This document shows positions 29,859 through 39,763 of a stretch of 64,000 nucleotides of DNA, in pieces. This DNA comes from Saccharospirillum sp. (GTDB taxonomy: Bacteria; Pseudomonadota; Gammaproteobacteria; Pseudomonadales; Natronospirillaceae). The notes below the pieces were generated by a model. The model searched no databases and had not been told where the DNA came from. It was given only the letters and a program-made list of their open reading frames with translations. A program made the translations under genes and the position numbers. Each line of letters opens with the position of its first letter. The first letter of the stretch is position 1. The stretch spans positions 186,001-250,000 of the forward strand of contig JAGYIL010000003.1 of the NCBI GenBank assembly GCA_018402545.1. Reading direction: 5' to 3'.

Positions 29859-30353
29859 TTACAAAGCCTGTCCGGCCAGTTGCTGACTGAGTTGATCGAC
29901 GATGCGCTGGCCTGCTGCAGTAGCCCCATCAAATCCAATCAAGCGCCCGTCGCTGCCGTCAGCGGCCCCGGCATCGCTGAAATGTACCACGACATCGGCG
30001 TCTGGCAACACGCCAGCCCCGCGCTCCGGCCATTCTACCAGCCACAGGGTGTCGGGCAGCAGATAGTCCCGCAGGCCCATAAATTCCAGTTCTTCGGCGT
30101 CTGCCAGGCGGTAGAGATCGAAGTGAACCACGGTAATGCCGTCGCAGTCATAGGGCTCAAGCAGCGTATAGGTCGGACTCTTGACCCTGCCCTGCCAGCC
30201 ACAGGCCTGAATCACAGCGCGACTGAGGGTGGTCTTACCCATGCCCAGCGTACCATCGAGATAAACGATACCCCCTTTTTCAGACCGCACTGCGTTCGCA
30301 AGGCTGCGACCAACGGCATCCATGGCAACTTCACTGACAGTGATCGATAACAC
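29859..30353 (-). CDS. tsaE: TsaE, ATPase for tRNA t6A synthesis
   Basis: Works with TsaB, TsaC and TsaD to place N6-threonylcarbamoyl on A37 of ANN-decoding tRNAs. 164 aa from a GTG (E. coli 153); the GGGGAG upstream is about 12 nt away, so the start is tentative. P-loop YLDGTLGMGKTTLSRAV, then SPTYTLLEPYDCD and HFDLYRLADAEELEFMGLRD, the family's hallmark. VEWPERG near residue 120 carries the conserved Glu. Met replaces the more usual Ala in the P-loop. Confidence 0.93.
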   Translation of the reverse strand: MLSITVSEVAMDAVGRSLANAVRSEKGGIVYLDGTLGMGKTTLSRAVIQACGWQGRVKSPTYTLLEPYDCDGITVVHFDLYRLADAEELEFMGLRDYLLPDTLWLVEWPERGAGVLPDADVVVHFSDAGAADGSDGRLIGFDGATAAGQRIVDQLSQQLAGQAL

Positions 30354-30382
30354 GATGTTCTGTTTCTCCCCGGCTGGCCAAA

Positions 30383-30407
30383 TTACACCTAAACACACAA
30401 AGTGTAA
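30383..30407. promoter_or_regulatory. Inverted repeat between tsaE and queG
   Basis: TTACAC and GTGTAA are separated by 13 bp in the short divergent region, so the site could act on both genes. The arms are only 6 bp, so it could be chance. Confidence 0.25.
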
Positions 30408-30500
30408 CATCAAGCTGCCACCCGTGCGGAGCCCATGGGTTGTCTAACGCCCGGGATGGCCGCACACTTTACACCCTGCTTCCAAACCGGCCCTTGCTGC

Positions 30501-31586
30501 ATGCCCTCTGACACCCAAGCCATTCCCAGTCTCGATCTGGTTCATCTGACACAACGGATCAAATCTGAAGCAGCCGCTCTGGGTTTTCAGGCGGCTCACA
30601 TTGGCACCGGCAATACCGAAGCCCACCGGGCGAGTTATCTGGCCTGGCTGGAGGCGGGCTATCACGGCACCATGGACTGGATGACCCGCAATCTGGACAA
30701 GCGTTTCGACGCAGCGGAGCTACACCCCGGTTCACTGCGCTCCATTTCCGTGCGCATGGATTACCGTCCCGAAGGCGACATGCAGGCCGTACTGGATGAC
30801 CCAAACCAGGCCTACATCTCGCGCTACACACTCGGCCGCGACTATCACAAACTGATGCGCAAGCGCCTGACCCAGCTGGGCAAGACCATTGAAAGCTGGG
30901 TCGGGGAACACGGTTTCAGAGCCTTTGTTGACAGCGCACCGGTTCTGGAGCGCCAGTTGGCACAACAAAGTGGTATGGGCTGGTTGGGTAAAAACACCCT
31001 GCTACTGAACCAGCAGGCCGGCAGTTATTTCTTTCTGGGCGAGCTGTTTACCAACCTGCCGCTACCGCTGGACGCACCCTTTGAAAGCCAGCACTGCGGC
31101 AGCTGCAACCGCTGCCTGACCGACTGCCCGACCGATGCCTTTGTGGAGCCTGGCGTGCTGGATGCCCGTAAATGCATCAGTTACCTCACCATTGAACACA
31201 GCGGCCCGATCCCGGTTGAACTGCGCAGCAAGATGGGCAACCGCATTTATGGCTGTGACGATTGCCAGATCGTCTGCCCGTTCAACAGTTTCAGCGAGCC
31301 CACCCGGGAGGCCGATTTCCAGCCCCGCCATTCGCTGGACAACATCAGCCTGCTAACTCTGTTCACCTGGGACGAAGCCACCTTTCTGGGCAACACCGAG
31401 GGCTCCGCCATTCGCCGCATCGGTTTTGAGCAGTGGCAGCGCAACCTCGCTGTTGCCCTGGGCAACGCACCGACCAGCGAGGCCATCGTATCCGCCCTGC
31501 AACGTCGCTACCCGGATGCCAGCCCCCTGGTTAAAGAGCATATTCGCTGGGCATTGGAGCAGCATGGGCGTGTCGGAACGGTCTAG
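30501..31586 (+). CDS. queG: Epoxyqueuosine reductase
   Basis: Cobalamin- and iron-sulfur-dependent enzyme that makes the last step of queuosine formation in tRNA. 361 aa (E. coli 379) from the ATG giving MPSDTQAIPSLD; no strong ribosome binding site is seen. Two 4Fe-4S clusters are indicated by CGSCNRCLTDCPTDA and CDDCQIVCPFN. The segment YHGTMDWMTRNLDKRFDA and DYHKLMRKRL are typical of QueG. It is divergent from tsaE. Confidence 0.95.
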   Translation: MPSDTQAIPSLDLVHLTQRIKSEAAALGFQAAHIGTGNTEAHRASYLAWLEAGYHGTMDWMTRNLDKRFDAAELHPGSLRSISVRMDYRPEGDMQAVLDDPNQAYISRYTLGRDYHKLMRKRLTQLGKTIESWVGEHGFRAFVDSAPVLERQLAQQSGMGWLGKNTLLLNQQAGSYFFLGELFTNLPLPLDAPFESQHCGSCNRCLTDCPTDAFVEPGVLDARKCISYLTIEHSGPIPVELRSKMGNRIYGCDDCQIVCPFNSFSEPTREADFQPRHSLDNISLLTLFTWDEATFLGNTEGSAIRRIGFEQWQRNLAVALGNAPTSEAIVSALQRRYPDASPLVKEHIRWALEQHGRVGTV

Positions 31587-31601
31587 AGGGTTTACCTGAC
31601 G

Positions 31602-32216
31602 CTAGTTAGCCTCAGGCGATTCTCCTAACCGGTGTTCAATGAGATCATTCCGGTGCGGCGCCAGGGCGCAGAAATCGCGTCGAAGGTCTTCGAGCTGGCT
31701 CTCGGGCACCGTCACCTCCATCGTCACTCCGGTGGTGTATTCGATTCCCCCGGGCAGCAGTTGGTAGCGTTCCAGTAACCGGCGAAGTTCACTTTCCAGT
31801 GCAAATGGGCAGGCAAAAACCCAGGGATGCAGGGTTTCTACCGGCACCCATTCGGCTTGTTCCAGCGCTTGGGAAATCGCAGCACCATAGGCCCTAACCA
31901 GGCCACCGGCTCCCAATTTGACGCCCCCGAAATAGCGCACCACCACCGCAAGCACATTGACCAGATGCTTGTGACTGATCACATTGAAGATGGGTTTGCC
32001 GGCCGTGCCGGAAGGTTCGCCGTCGTCACTCATGCCGCTGTCGCCCTCGACATAAAACGCGAAGCAGATATGCCGGGCATCGGAATACTGGCTGCGCAAC
32101 TCAGCCAGCCGGGCCTGCACGGCAGCCCGGTCGGTCACCGGCTCCACCCAGGCCAGAAACCGGCTTTTCCTGACTTCAAGTTCCGCAAAAACAGGGGCTC
32201 TTAACGTGCAACTCAA
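31602..32216 (-). CDS. YigZ/IMPACT family protein
   Basis: 204 aa, matching E. coli YigZ. The N-terminal UPF0029 domain carries the signature GTAGKPIFNVISHKHLVNVL and VVRYFGGVKLGAGGLVRAYG; a C-terminal ferredoxin-like domain follows. Archaeal and eukaryotic relatives (Impact/Yih1) bind Gcn1, but the bacterial role is unclear. The best start is a TTG whose bases overlap the stop of the preceding SGNH-like gene (TTGA); a TTG four codons upstream is an alternative. The two genes are therefore translationally coupled. Confidence 0.88.
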   Translation of the reverse strand: MSCTLRAPVFAELEVRKSRFLAWVEPVTDRAAVQARLAELRSQYSDARHICFAFYVEGDSGMSDDGEPSGTAGKPIFNVISHKHLVNVLAVVVRYFGGVKLGAGGLVRAYGAAISQALEQAEWVPVETLHPWVFACPFALESELRRLLERYQLLPGGIEYTTGVTMEVTVPESQLEDLRRDFCALAPHRNDLIEHRLGESPEAN

Positions 32217-32815
32217 CCAAACCACCAACTGCGGTCATTGCTGACCAGATCGAAGATTTTGCGGTGACCAAAGGGCCCCGGGTGCAGGCGGTCGCCCTGA
32301 TTCAACTCGCGCCGGTATTGGACATCATCCTGAAGCGAGGTGAACAGATCAATGTAGGGAACCCGGGCCCGGGTGCAGAGTTCACGAAAACCACCATTGA
32401 TGCGTTTTATCCGGGCATTTTGCGCCGGGTCGTAAACCGCGGGCGGCCCCACCAGAAGCGGCTTGTAATGCCCATGCACTTCTTTCAGCAGAGTGCTCAG
32501 ATTCTGCCAGGAGGTCTTGGCCGGCAGCGGGTCTTCACCGCGCACCCCAACCGCGTCCATCAGCCCAAAGGCCAGAATCAGCCGGTTATCGGCACCAAGC
32601 GGCATTCGTGGCTCCAGCTCACCCAGCCGCCCAAGCACGGCCTCGCTATTCTGACCAACGATACCCAGATTGTAGTAATTCAACGGCCCATGCCCCGCAC
32701 GAACGCTGTCGATCAACGGGCCTGCCCAACCCCGGTGTCCGGGGTCGCCTTCGCCGCTGGCTATGCCATCGCCTAGCACACAAATATTAAGGTCTGTTAG
32801 CAATACGGAGTTCAT
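32213..32815 (-). CDS. SGNH/GDSL-hydrolase-like protein lacking the GDS serine
   Basis: 200 aa from MNSVLLTDLNICVLGDG. The fold markers of a GDSL esterase are present: block I (CVLGDGIASGEGDPGHRGW), NLGIVGQNSEAVLGRL (block II Gly), LAFGLMDA where GxND is usual, and the block V pair Asp175/His178 in GDRLHPG. The nucleophile Ser of GDS is Gly17 (codon GGC instead of AGC) and the block III Asn is also altered. A nearby Ser20 might substitute, or the protein is not catalytic. There is no signal peptide. Confidence 0.7.
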   Translation of the reverse strand: MNSVLLTDLNICVLGDGIASGEGDPGHRGWAGPLIDSVRAGHGPLNYYNLGIVGQNSEAVLGRLGELEPRMPLGADNRLILAFGLMDAVGVRGEDPLPAKTSWQNLSTLLKEVHGHYKPLLVGPPAVYDPAQNARIKRINGGFRELCTRARVPYIDLFTSLQDDVQYRRELNQGDRLHPGPFGHRKIFDLVSNDRSWWFG

Positions 32816-32992
32816 ACCATCTCTACTGCGGTGAACGTTCAACCAGTATATCGGCAAACGACACGGTCTTCTCCAGTCACCTGCGTCACATTAGCCGGTT
32901 CTGGAAGTGCCAATTCCAGCTTTCACCTTTTCGCCGCTGATCTCGCTGGTTATAGTGTTGGCTGTTTCCGGCTACCCAGACTCGAGTGCGCC

Positions 32993-34057
32993 ATGAAAAT
33001 AAAAACGTTATCCCTGCTTACCCTCACCGCTGCTATTGGCTCGGTTCAGGCTGAAAACCTGAAACCCGCCAACTGGGTGCTGCTGCCTGCCATTGGCTCA
33101 AGCCCCGAAACCGGCTTTCAATACGGCGCCTACGTGATGCGCCAGTTCGAACAAATCAGCCTAAATCAGCCGCAGGACCGGCTCGAATTATTACTGCAGG
33201 GTACCGCCAAAGGCCAATTTCAGGCCTACATCTGGCCCGACTTTTATGTGGCCGGTGGCGACTGGAACCTCTATGGCACCCTGGGCGGAAAATACTGGCC
33301 AACGCCCTATTACGAGCAGGGTAACGATACCGGTTTCGATGATGATGAGGAGATCTACGACCTCACCACCATTGAAACCGAATTTGGCGCGGCCTACCGG
33401 GTAACACCAACACTGCGTATTGGCGGCATTGTGTTTGCCGACGATGAACGCATAGAAGACGATACCAGCGACCCGCTGCTGAGCAGCGACCAGCGCGGTT
33501 ACGAAGGTGGCTTCTACAGTGGCCTCGGGCTAACGGCGCGCTGGGATACCCGCAACGACAGAGACTGGCCGACGGCAGGCTCTCAGGCCAGTTTCACCGG
33601 CCGCCAGTATTTTGAATTCCTGGGCAGCGACGGCAATTTCGGCACCATAGAAACCGATGTCGGCCATTACATTGCCCTGGGCGACGACGTCATCGCGCTG
33701 GGTGCCAATTACGATTTTGGCTGCGAAACCACGCCCTTCAGCCGCCTGCCCCGCCCGGCGGGTGCCCGCACCCTGCGCGGTGCCGATGGCAACCTCTGGG
33801 TCGATCACCACCTGCTTGGCCTGCAATCGGAATACCGGATGACACTTACCCAGCGCTGGGCGGTGACCGGCTTCCTCGATACCGCCCAGGTCGCCGGTGA
33901 ATTAAGCGAGTTCGGTGCAGACCGTTTCCACACCAGCGTCGGTGGCGGCATTCGCTATTCCACCATTGCCGATTCCCGCTTTAACATTCGCGCGGATTTT
34001 GGCCTGGTCGACATGGAAAGCTTTGGGTTTGCGATCAGTGTGGGTGAAGCGTTTTAA
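32993..34057 (+). CDS. Outer-membrane beta-barrel protein, BamA/TamA-like
   Basis: 354 aa. Signal peptide MKIKTLSLLTLTAAIGSVQA, then alternating amphipathic strands throughout and a C-terminal Phe (AISVGEAF), the usual mark of an outer-membrane barrel. FSRLPRPAGARTLRGADGN resembles the conserved loop of the BamA/TamA surface-antigen family (an RG-x-F-like motif). There are no POTRA domains, so it is a barrel-only member, perhaps a channel or assembly accessory. The ATG was chosen for the signal peptide; an upstream in-frame start adds non-signal sequence. Its stop overlaps the next start (TAATG), coupling it to a potassium channel gene. Confidence 0.7.
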   Translation: MKIKTLSLLTLTAAIGSVQAENLKPANWVLLPAIGSSPETGFQYGAYVMRQFEQISLNQPQDRLELLLQGTAKGQFQAYIWPDFYVAGGDWNLYGTLGGKYWPTPYYEQGNDTGFDDDEEIYDLTTIETEFGAAYRVTPTLRIGGIVFADDERIEDDTSDPLLSSDQRGYEGGFYSGLGLTARWDTRNDRDWPTAGSQASFTGRQYFEFLGSDGNFGTIETDVGHYIALGDDVIALGANYDFGCETTPFSRLPRPAGARTLRGADGNLWVDHHLLGLQSEYRMTLTQRWAVTGFLDTAQVAGELSEFGADRFHTSVGGGIRYSTIADSRFNIRADFGLVDMESFGFAISVGEAF

Positions 34058-34962
34058 TGCCCACCCCACGTACCGACCGGTTCCACATTCCACGTGCAAC
34101 GGAACCCCGGGACCGGTTACCCGAAGAAGCGCCGCCGGAGCCACTGGCAAGCTGGCGACTGGCGCTGAATGACGTCATTTTCGGCGCCGAATCGAAAGCG
34201 GGCAAGCTGTTCGATGTGGTGCTGATCGTTGCGATACTGATCAGTGTCGTGGCCGTCATGCTGGAGACCGTAGAGTCTGTGGTTACCCATTACCGGCCAC
34301 AGCTTATAGGCATCGAATGGTTCTTTACGCTGTTGTTTACGCTTGAATACGGGCTGCGCCTGGTCAGCGTGCGGCATCCGTTGAAATATGCCACCAGCTT
34401 TTACGGTATCGTCGATTTACTCTCGATCATCCCGACTTACCTGAGTTTGCTGATTCCGGGCATCAATACTCTGCTGGTCATTCGTATCCTGCGCATTCTC
34501 CGGGTGTTCCGGGTGCTGAAACTGATGCGCTACGTCAGCGAAGCCGAGATGCTGGTGCAGGCATTGCGCGCCGGCCGACGCAAGATTCTGGTATTCCTCT
34601 ACAGCGTGGTCACCATGGTGGTGGTGTTCGGCGCCATCATGTACTTGATTGAAGGGCCGGAAGCCGGTTTCACGTCGATTCCCAAGAGTATTTACTGGGC
34701 CATCGTGACGCTGACCACCGTCGGCTATGGCGATATCACCCCCATTACCCCCTTCGGCCAAATGCTGTCTACGGCCGTGATGATTACCGGTTACGCCATT
34801 ATCGCCGTGCCGACGGGTATCTACACCGCAGAACTGGCCACACAATTACGAACCCAGCGCGACAACCGCAGTTGCCCGGGCTGCGGCAAAACCGGCCACG
34901 AAGCCGATGCCGAGTTTTGCCGGTTCTGCGGGGAGGAGATGGTGGACAAAGATGGGAGTTAG
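34057..34962 (+). CDS. Voltage-gated potassium channel with C-terminal zinc ribbon
   Basis: 301 aa. It has a six-helix ion channel: S1 (LFDVVLIVAILISVVAVMLE), S2-S3, an S4 with regularly spaced arginines (RILRILRVFRVLKLMR), the pore helix with selectivity filter TVGYGD (221-226), and S6 (MITGYAIIAVPTGIYTAELA). The tail has CPGCG and CRFCGEEM, a four-Cys zinc ribbon that could sense metal or redox state. The start overlaps the stop of the outer-membrane barrel gene. The family is inner-membrane; voltage gating is inferred from S4. Downstream is repeat element 5. Confidence 0.92.
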   Translation: MPTPRTDRFHIPRATEPRDRLPEEAPPEPLASWRLALNDVIFGAESKAGKLFDVVLIVAILISVVAVMLETVESVVTHYRPQLIGIEWFFTLLFTLEYGLRLVSVRHPLKYATSFYGIVDLLSIIPTYLSLLIPGINTLLVIRILRILRVFRVLKLMRYVSEAEMLVQALRAGRRKILVFLYSVVTMVVVFGAIMYLIEGPEAGFTSIPKSIYWAIVTLTTVGYGDITPITPFGQMLSTAVMITGYAIIAVPTGIYTAELATQLRTQRDNRSCPGCGKTGHEADAEFCRFCGEEMVDKDGS

Positions 34963-35013
34963 TTAGGTGGTTGCTTTTACTGACGGTTGAATTGGGTTGG
35001 GTGGCTGTGGGCC

Positions 35014-35127
35014 GCGACAGGTGCCGGTTGCCCTATGGGTGGGACGCTGCAAGTACGTCTGTGTACGCTCGGCGGTCCGCATCCATGCGGACCGACGCCC
35101 ACTCATAGGGCTACCGACACCTGTCGC
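35014..35127. repeat. Intergenic inverted-repeat element 5 with a divergent core
   Basis: The arms 35014-35043 and 35098-35127 pair at 27 of 30 positions and follow the same consensus (GCGACAGGTGCCGGTTG). The core differs from the other copies: GCTGCAAGTACGTCTGTGTA, then a perfect hairpin GGTCCGCATCCATGCGGACC. The outer flanks also pair loosely (GACGGTTGAATT with CTCAACGGTTAAT). It lies between the convergent channel gene and pobA. Confidence 0.85.
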
Positions 35128-35161
35128 TGGTCACTCTCAGCTCAACGGTTAATAGGCCAAG

Positions 35162-36536
<1,375 letters not shown>

Positions 36537-37409
36537 ATGGCCGAACCGAAGCCCATTCCCGTCTTCAAACTCTATGGCGAACAAACCGCCTGGCTGACGC
36601 CAGACCTGTTGCATTGCGAGGCCATTGCAGACCGCAGCCGCCTGCATGACTGGGTGATCAAACCGCACCGGCACCGGGGCCTTTACCAGTTACTTTATCT
36701 GAATGCGGGCGATGCGGTGCTGCAACAGGATGCCCAGCAATACCAACTGGAAGCAGGCAGCCTGGTGATCGTGCCCGAGATGTCGATTCATGGCTTTGCT
36801 TTCGGGCCGCAGGCTGCAGGCTATGTACTGACGCTGGCGCACCCCCTGGTGCACAAGCTGGCGCAGTCATTACCCGAGTTGCATGCGTTTTTCAGCGAGT
36901 TCGTGCGCCATCGCATTTCGGTTTCGCAGCGGCGCAGCGACATTGAGCGCTTGTTCGAAATCATCAATCAGGAATACCAGCGCGATGGCCTGGGCCGGCA
37001 GGTGTTGCTGGAATCCCTGCTCAGCAGCCTGTTCGTCTGGCTGCTGCGCCAGGCCCGACCCCAAGACACACACGACACCCCGGCAACCCAGGATCATTTC
37101 GGTCGTTTCACCGACCTGATTGAAGCGCACTTCCGGGAACCACGGGGCGTGGCGGACTACGCAAACGACATAGGCATTACGGCCAACCATTTAAACGCGA
37201 TCTGCCGCCAGGCGGTCAACAAGCCCGCCCTGGCGCTGATTCACGAACGCCAGATTCTGGAAGCCAAACGGAGGCTGGTCTACAGCGCCCTAACCATCAA
37301 CCAGATCGCCGACGAACTCGGCTTTTCTGACCCGGCTTATTTTTCCAGATTCTTTAAACGACTCACTGGCGTAACGCCAAAAGGGTTTCGGACTCAGGCG
37401 GGGACTTGA
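36537..37409 (+). CDS. pobR: AraC-family regulator, probable PobR
   Basis: 290 aa. N-terminal cupin-like sensor domain (WVIKPHRHRGLYQLLYLNAG) followed by two helix-turn-helix motifs (GVADYANDIGITANHLNAIC; INQIADELGFSDPAYFSRFF) and the AraC signature end GVTPKGFR. Divergent location next to pobA and resemblance to AraC-type PobR proteins of Pseudomonas suggest 4-hydroxybenzoate-dependent activation of pobA. GGAAG precedes the ATG. The ligand is inferred from context only. Confidence 0.85.
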   Translation: MAEPKPIPVFKLYGEQTAWLTPDLLHCEAIADRSRLHDWVIKPHRHRGLYQLLYLNAGDAVLQQDAQQYQLEAGSLVIVPEMSIHGFAFGPQAAGYVLTLAHPLVHKLAQSLPELHAFFSEFVRHRISVSQRRSDIERLFEIINQEYQRDGLGRQVLLESLLSSLFVWLLRQARPQDTHDTPATQDHFGRFTDLIEAHFREPRGVADYANDIGITANHLNAICRQAVNKPALALIHERQILEAKRRLVYSALTINQIADELGFSDPAYFSRFFKRLTGVTPKGFRTQAGT

Positions 37410-37601
37410 TTAACTCAAGTTTCGGAGTTCGCTCAGCAGACGAGCATCGGGTGCCGGGTATGCCTCTGTGAGGTAGTCCGCAACATGGATGTTGCGGCCT
37501 AGGCTACATGGATGTATTTACGCCGACCCCACAGAGGCATACCCGGTATCCGATGCGGGCCATCGGCTATGAGGTGAACCGAACTCCGAAACTCGAGTTA
37601 A
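37410..37601. repeat. Intergenic inverted-repeat element 6, extended form
   Basis: The inner arms 37444-37473 and 37527-37556 pair at 27 of 30 positions around a core with CCGCAACATGGATGTTGCGG and ACATGGATGT. Here the outer flanks also pair: 37410-37431 with 37580-37601 at 21 of 22 positions, running from the base after the regulator stop into the stop codon of the convergent TlpA-like gene. The whole convergent gap is thus one inverted repeat. It shows best how large the complete unit can be. Confidence 0.85.
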
Positions 37602-38413
37602 TTATCCGGCAGAATCTTAGTCAAACCCTGGGCCAGGGTCGCGCGGGACAGCTCACCGGCGTGGGTGTCTTGCAGGGTGCCGTCGGCATCGTAAAACAGT
37701 GTGGTTGGCAGGCCCCGGCTTTGAATGATTGCCGGTAATTCAGCTCGCAGGTCGTAATAGCTGTGGCGCAGGTTCAGGCCCTGCTCGCTCAGGAATTCCA
37801 GCCCCCGGGCCGGGCTCTCAGCCTGGTTGACGAAGATGAAGGTGATGTCCGGGTATTCTTCTTGCGCGGCTTCCAGCACCGGCATCTCCCGTACACAGGG
37901 GCCGCACCAGGTGGCCCAGAGGTTAACCACTCTCGGGCCGCCGGCACCCACGACTGCCAGGTTATGCGGCTCGCCTTGCAAGTCCACCAGTTCAAGCTCC
38001 GGCACATCCACATTGGGGTAACCCACCATCTGCACCCCGCTCCAGATGCCGAGCCAGGCGACCACACCGGCACTGACGGCGATGGCCAGTGGCTTGCGCA
38101 CATCGGCATGGCGCCAATACCAGAACAGGGCCATCAGAATCGTACCGGCCAGACCAAACCAGGGGTCAAAGCCGCCGTCACGAATGTCGACCATGCCCAG
38201 CCAGTCGTCGCGGTAGAATTCAAAATAACGGATGATAAAGCCCAGGCGCGCTGCAACGACCGTCACCAGGAAGATATCGCCCAGCTTCGAGATTACCGAG
38301 CTGCGGGTCCGCCGACCCACCAGGCTGCCGACCAGAATCGCGATGCCAAACGCCAGCATCAGCATGATGTAGCCAATGGGCAAACTGAAAGGGCCGATAA
38401 TTACAGAGGTCAT
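37598..38413 (-). CDS. Lgt-like membrane domain fused to a TlpA-type thioredoxin
   Basis: 271 aa. The first 125 residues hold about four transmembrane helices (SLPIGYIMLMLAFGIAILVG; VVAARLGFIIRYFEFYRDDW) that resemble part of prolipoprotein diacylglyceryl transferase but are too short for a working Lgt. Residues 135-271 form a TlpA/ResA-like thioredoxin with NLWATWCGPCVREMPVLEAA, cysteines at 170 and 173, and the cis-Pro GLPTTLFYD. The thioredoxin should face the periplasm and may reduce or oxidise envelope thiols. Its only ribosome-binding-like sequence lies inside a strong hairpin. The fusion type occurs in some gammaproteobacteria; substrate unknown. Confidence 0.78.
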   Translation of the reverse strand: MTSVIIGPFSLPIGYIMLMLAFGIAILVGSLVGRRTRSSVISKLGDIFLVTVVAARLGFIIRYFEFYRDDWLGMVDIRDGGFDPWFGLAGTILMALFWYWRHADVRKPLAIAVSAGVVAWLGIWSGVQMVGYPNVDVPELELVDLQGEPHNLAVVGAGGPRVVNLWATWCGPCVREMPVLEAAQEEYPDITFIFVNQAESPARGLEFLSEQGLNLRHSYYDLRAELPAIIQSRGLPTTLFYDADGTLQDTHAGELSRATLAQGLTKILPDN

Positions 38414-38421
38414 GATGGCGT

Positions 38422-38456
38422 GAGTGTCCTGTTAGTAAGAGAGTGACAGGACACTC
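38422..38456 (-). promoter_or_regulatory. Perfect 11-bp hairpin before the TlpA-like gene
   Basis: GAGTGTCCTGT and ACAGGACACTC pair perfectly across 13 nt, ending 8 bp before the ATG on the minus strand. The only Shine-Dalgarno-like AGGA lies in the stem. It could also be a terminator for the upstream YebC-family gene, though no U-run follows. Confidence 0.5.
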
Positions 38457-38475
38457 CCGAAAATTGAGGGGTCTG

Positions 38476-39192
38476 TCAATATTCTGCGTTGTGAAACACG
38501 TGCTGCACATCGTCCAGAAAGTTCAGCATATCCAGCATTTTTTCGAATTGCTCGACGTCGGCGCCTTCAATCGCGGTGGTCATTTGCGGCACGAACTGGA
38601 CTTCATCGACCTCGAATTCGATCCCGTCGAACGCATTCTTAAGCGCATCGCGGGTTTTGGCGTATTCGGTGTGGGGGGCAAATACCGTGATCACGCCGTC
38701 TTCGGCTTCGATATCAGACACATCGACATCGGCCTCGGCCAGGGCTTCCAGTACGGCATCCTCGTCCGGTCCGGAGAAGCTGAAAATCGCATCGTGGTCG
38801 AACAAATGGCTGACGGCGCCCGAGGCACCGAGTTTGGCTTTTACTTTGTTGAAACAGGTGCGTACATCGCCATAGGTACGGTTCGGGTTATCGGTCAGAC
38901 AGTCGACGATGATCATGGTGTTACCCGGCCCAAAGCCCTCATACCGGGCCACCGCGAAGTCTTCACCGCCGCCGCCGGCGGCTTTGGTAATGGCCTTGTC
39001 GATCACGTGCGCTGGCACCTGATCTTTCTTGGCCCGCTCCAGCAGGGAAGCGAGCGCCAGATTACCGGTGGGCTCGATGCCACCGGATTTGGCACACATG
39101 TAAATTTCACGGCTGTAACGGCTGTAGACTTTGGCTTTCATGTCCGACGTCTTGGCCATGGATTCTTTACGGTTCTGGTAGGCTCTGCCCAT
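38476..39192 (-). CDS. YebC/TACO1 family protein, YeeN type
   Basis: 238 aa with the three-domain YebC fold: N-terminal [20 protein letters not shown], middle [20 protein letters not shown] and [20 protein letters not shown], all hallmarks. The length and the shorter N-terminal helix region resemble E. coli YeeN rather than YebC. Family members were first described as transcription regulators (PmpR); recent work gives YebC-type proteins a role in relieving ribosome stalling on proline tracts. No partner gene is adjacent. Confidence 0.9.
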   Translation of the reverse strand: MGRAYQNRKESMAKTSDMKAKVYSRYSREIYMCAKSGGIEPTGNLALASLLERAKKDQVPAHVIDKAITKAAGGGGEDFAVARYEGFGPGNTMIIVDCLTDNPNRTYGDVRTCFNKVKAKLGASGAVSHLFDHDAIFSFSGPDEDAVLEALAEADVDVSDIEAEDGVITVFAPHTEYAKTRDALKNAFDGIEFEVDEVQFVPQMTTAIEGADVEQFEKMLDMLNFLDDVQHVFHNAEY

Positions 39193-39277
39193 GGGATAAT
39201 ACCGGGTTGGTTAATCGATGGACGGCGATTCTAGTCGTATTTGAGGGTTTTCACTAGCCAGAGTGGCGAAGGTAGTG

Positions 39278-39763
39278 TCAGGTCGGGGCATCCGCTGTCT
39301 CGCCCAGCGTTTTAACCATACCAACCATCACAACCTCGTAACCCAGTCGCTGATTGAGCTCAACCATGGTTTGATTGGCGGTGAATACATTGGTTCTGAG
39401 TTCGGTGATGCCCTGAGCCAGGCACCAGTCTTCGCCCCGCTTTTTAAGCCCGGAAGCTACACCCTGCTTGCGGTATTCGGGGTGAACCCAAAGCCCGACT
39501 ACCTGAGCGTGCGGCCTGTCTTCCCCGGGTTTGGCCTGAACCCAGTGAAAGGCAACGATGTCGTCGGCCACGTTACACACCAAGTCAACAAAGTTGATGC
39601 TGCCATCGCTGCCGTTCAATCGGCTTTCGACCTTTTGCAGCATCTGCTTCGAGTACTGATGACCGGCGTCCCATTCCAATGGCGCAGCACAATGCAGGCG
39701 TGCCACCTCTGCGACATCTGCCTGAGCGTCAGGGTCTAGCTGACGATAAATGAGACCTTGCAT
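39278..39763 (-). CDS. GNAT-family acetyltransferase
   Basis: 161 aa. The acetyl-CoA-binding motif A is VVGLWVHPEYRKQGVASGLK (R/Q-x-x-G-x-A/G pattern), followed by ELRTNVFTANQTMVELNQRL and GYEVV (motif B). The substrate cannot be read from sequence. The gene stands alone between the YebC-family gene and the chitinases. Confidence 0.85.
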   Translation of the reverse strand: MQGLIYRQLDPDAQADVAEVARLHCAAPLEWDAGHQYSKQMLQKVESRLNGSDGSINFVDLVCNVADDIVAFHWVQAKPGEDRPHAQVVGLWVHPEYRKQGVASGLKKRGEDWCLAQGITELRTNVFTANQTMVELNQRLGYEVVMVGMVKTLGETADAPT

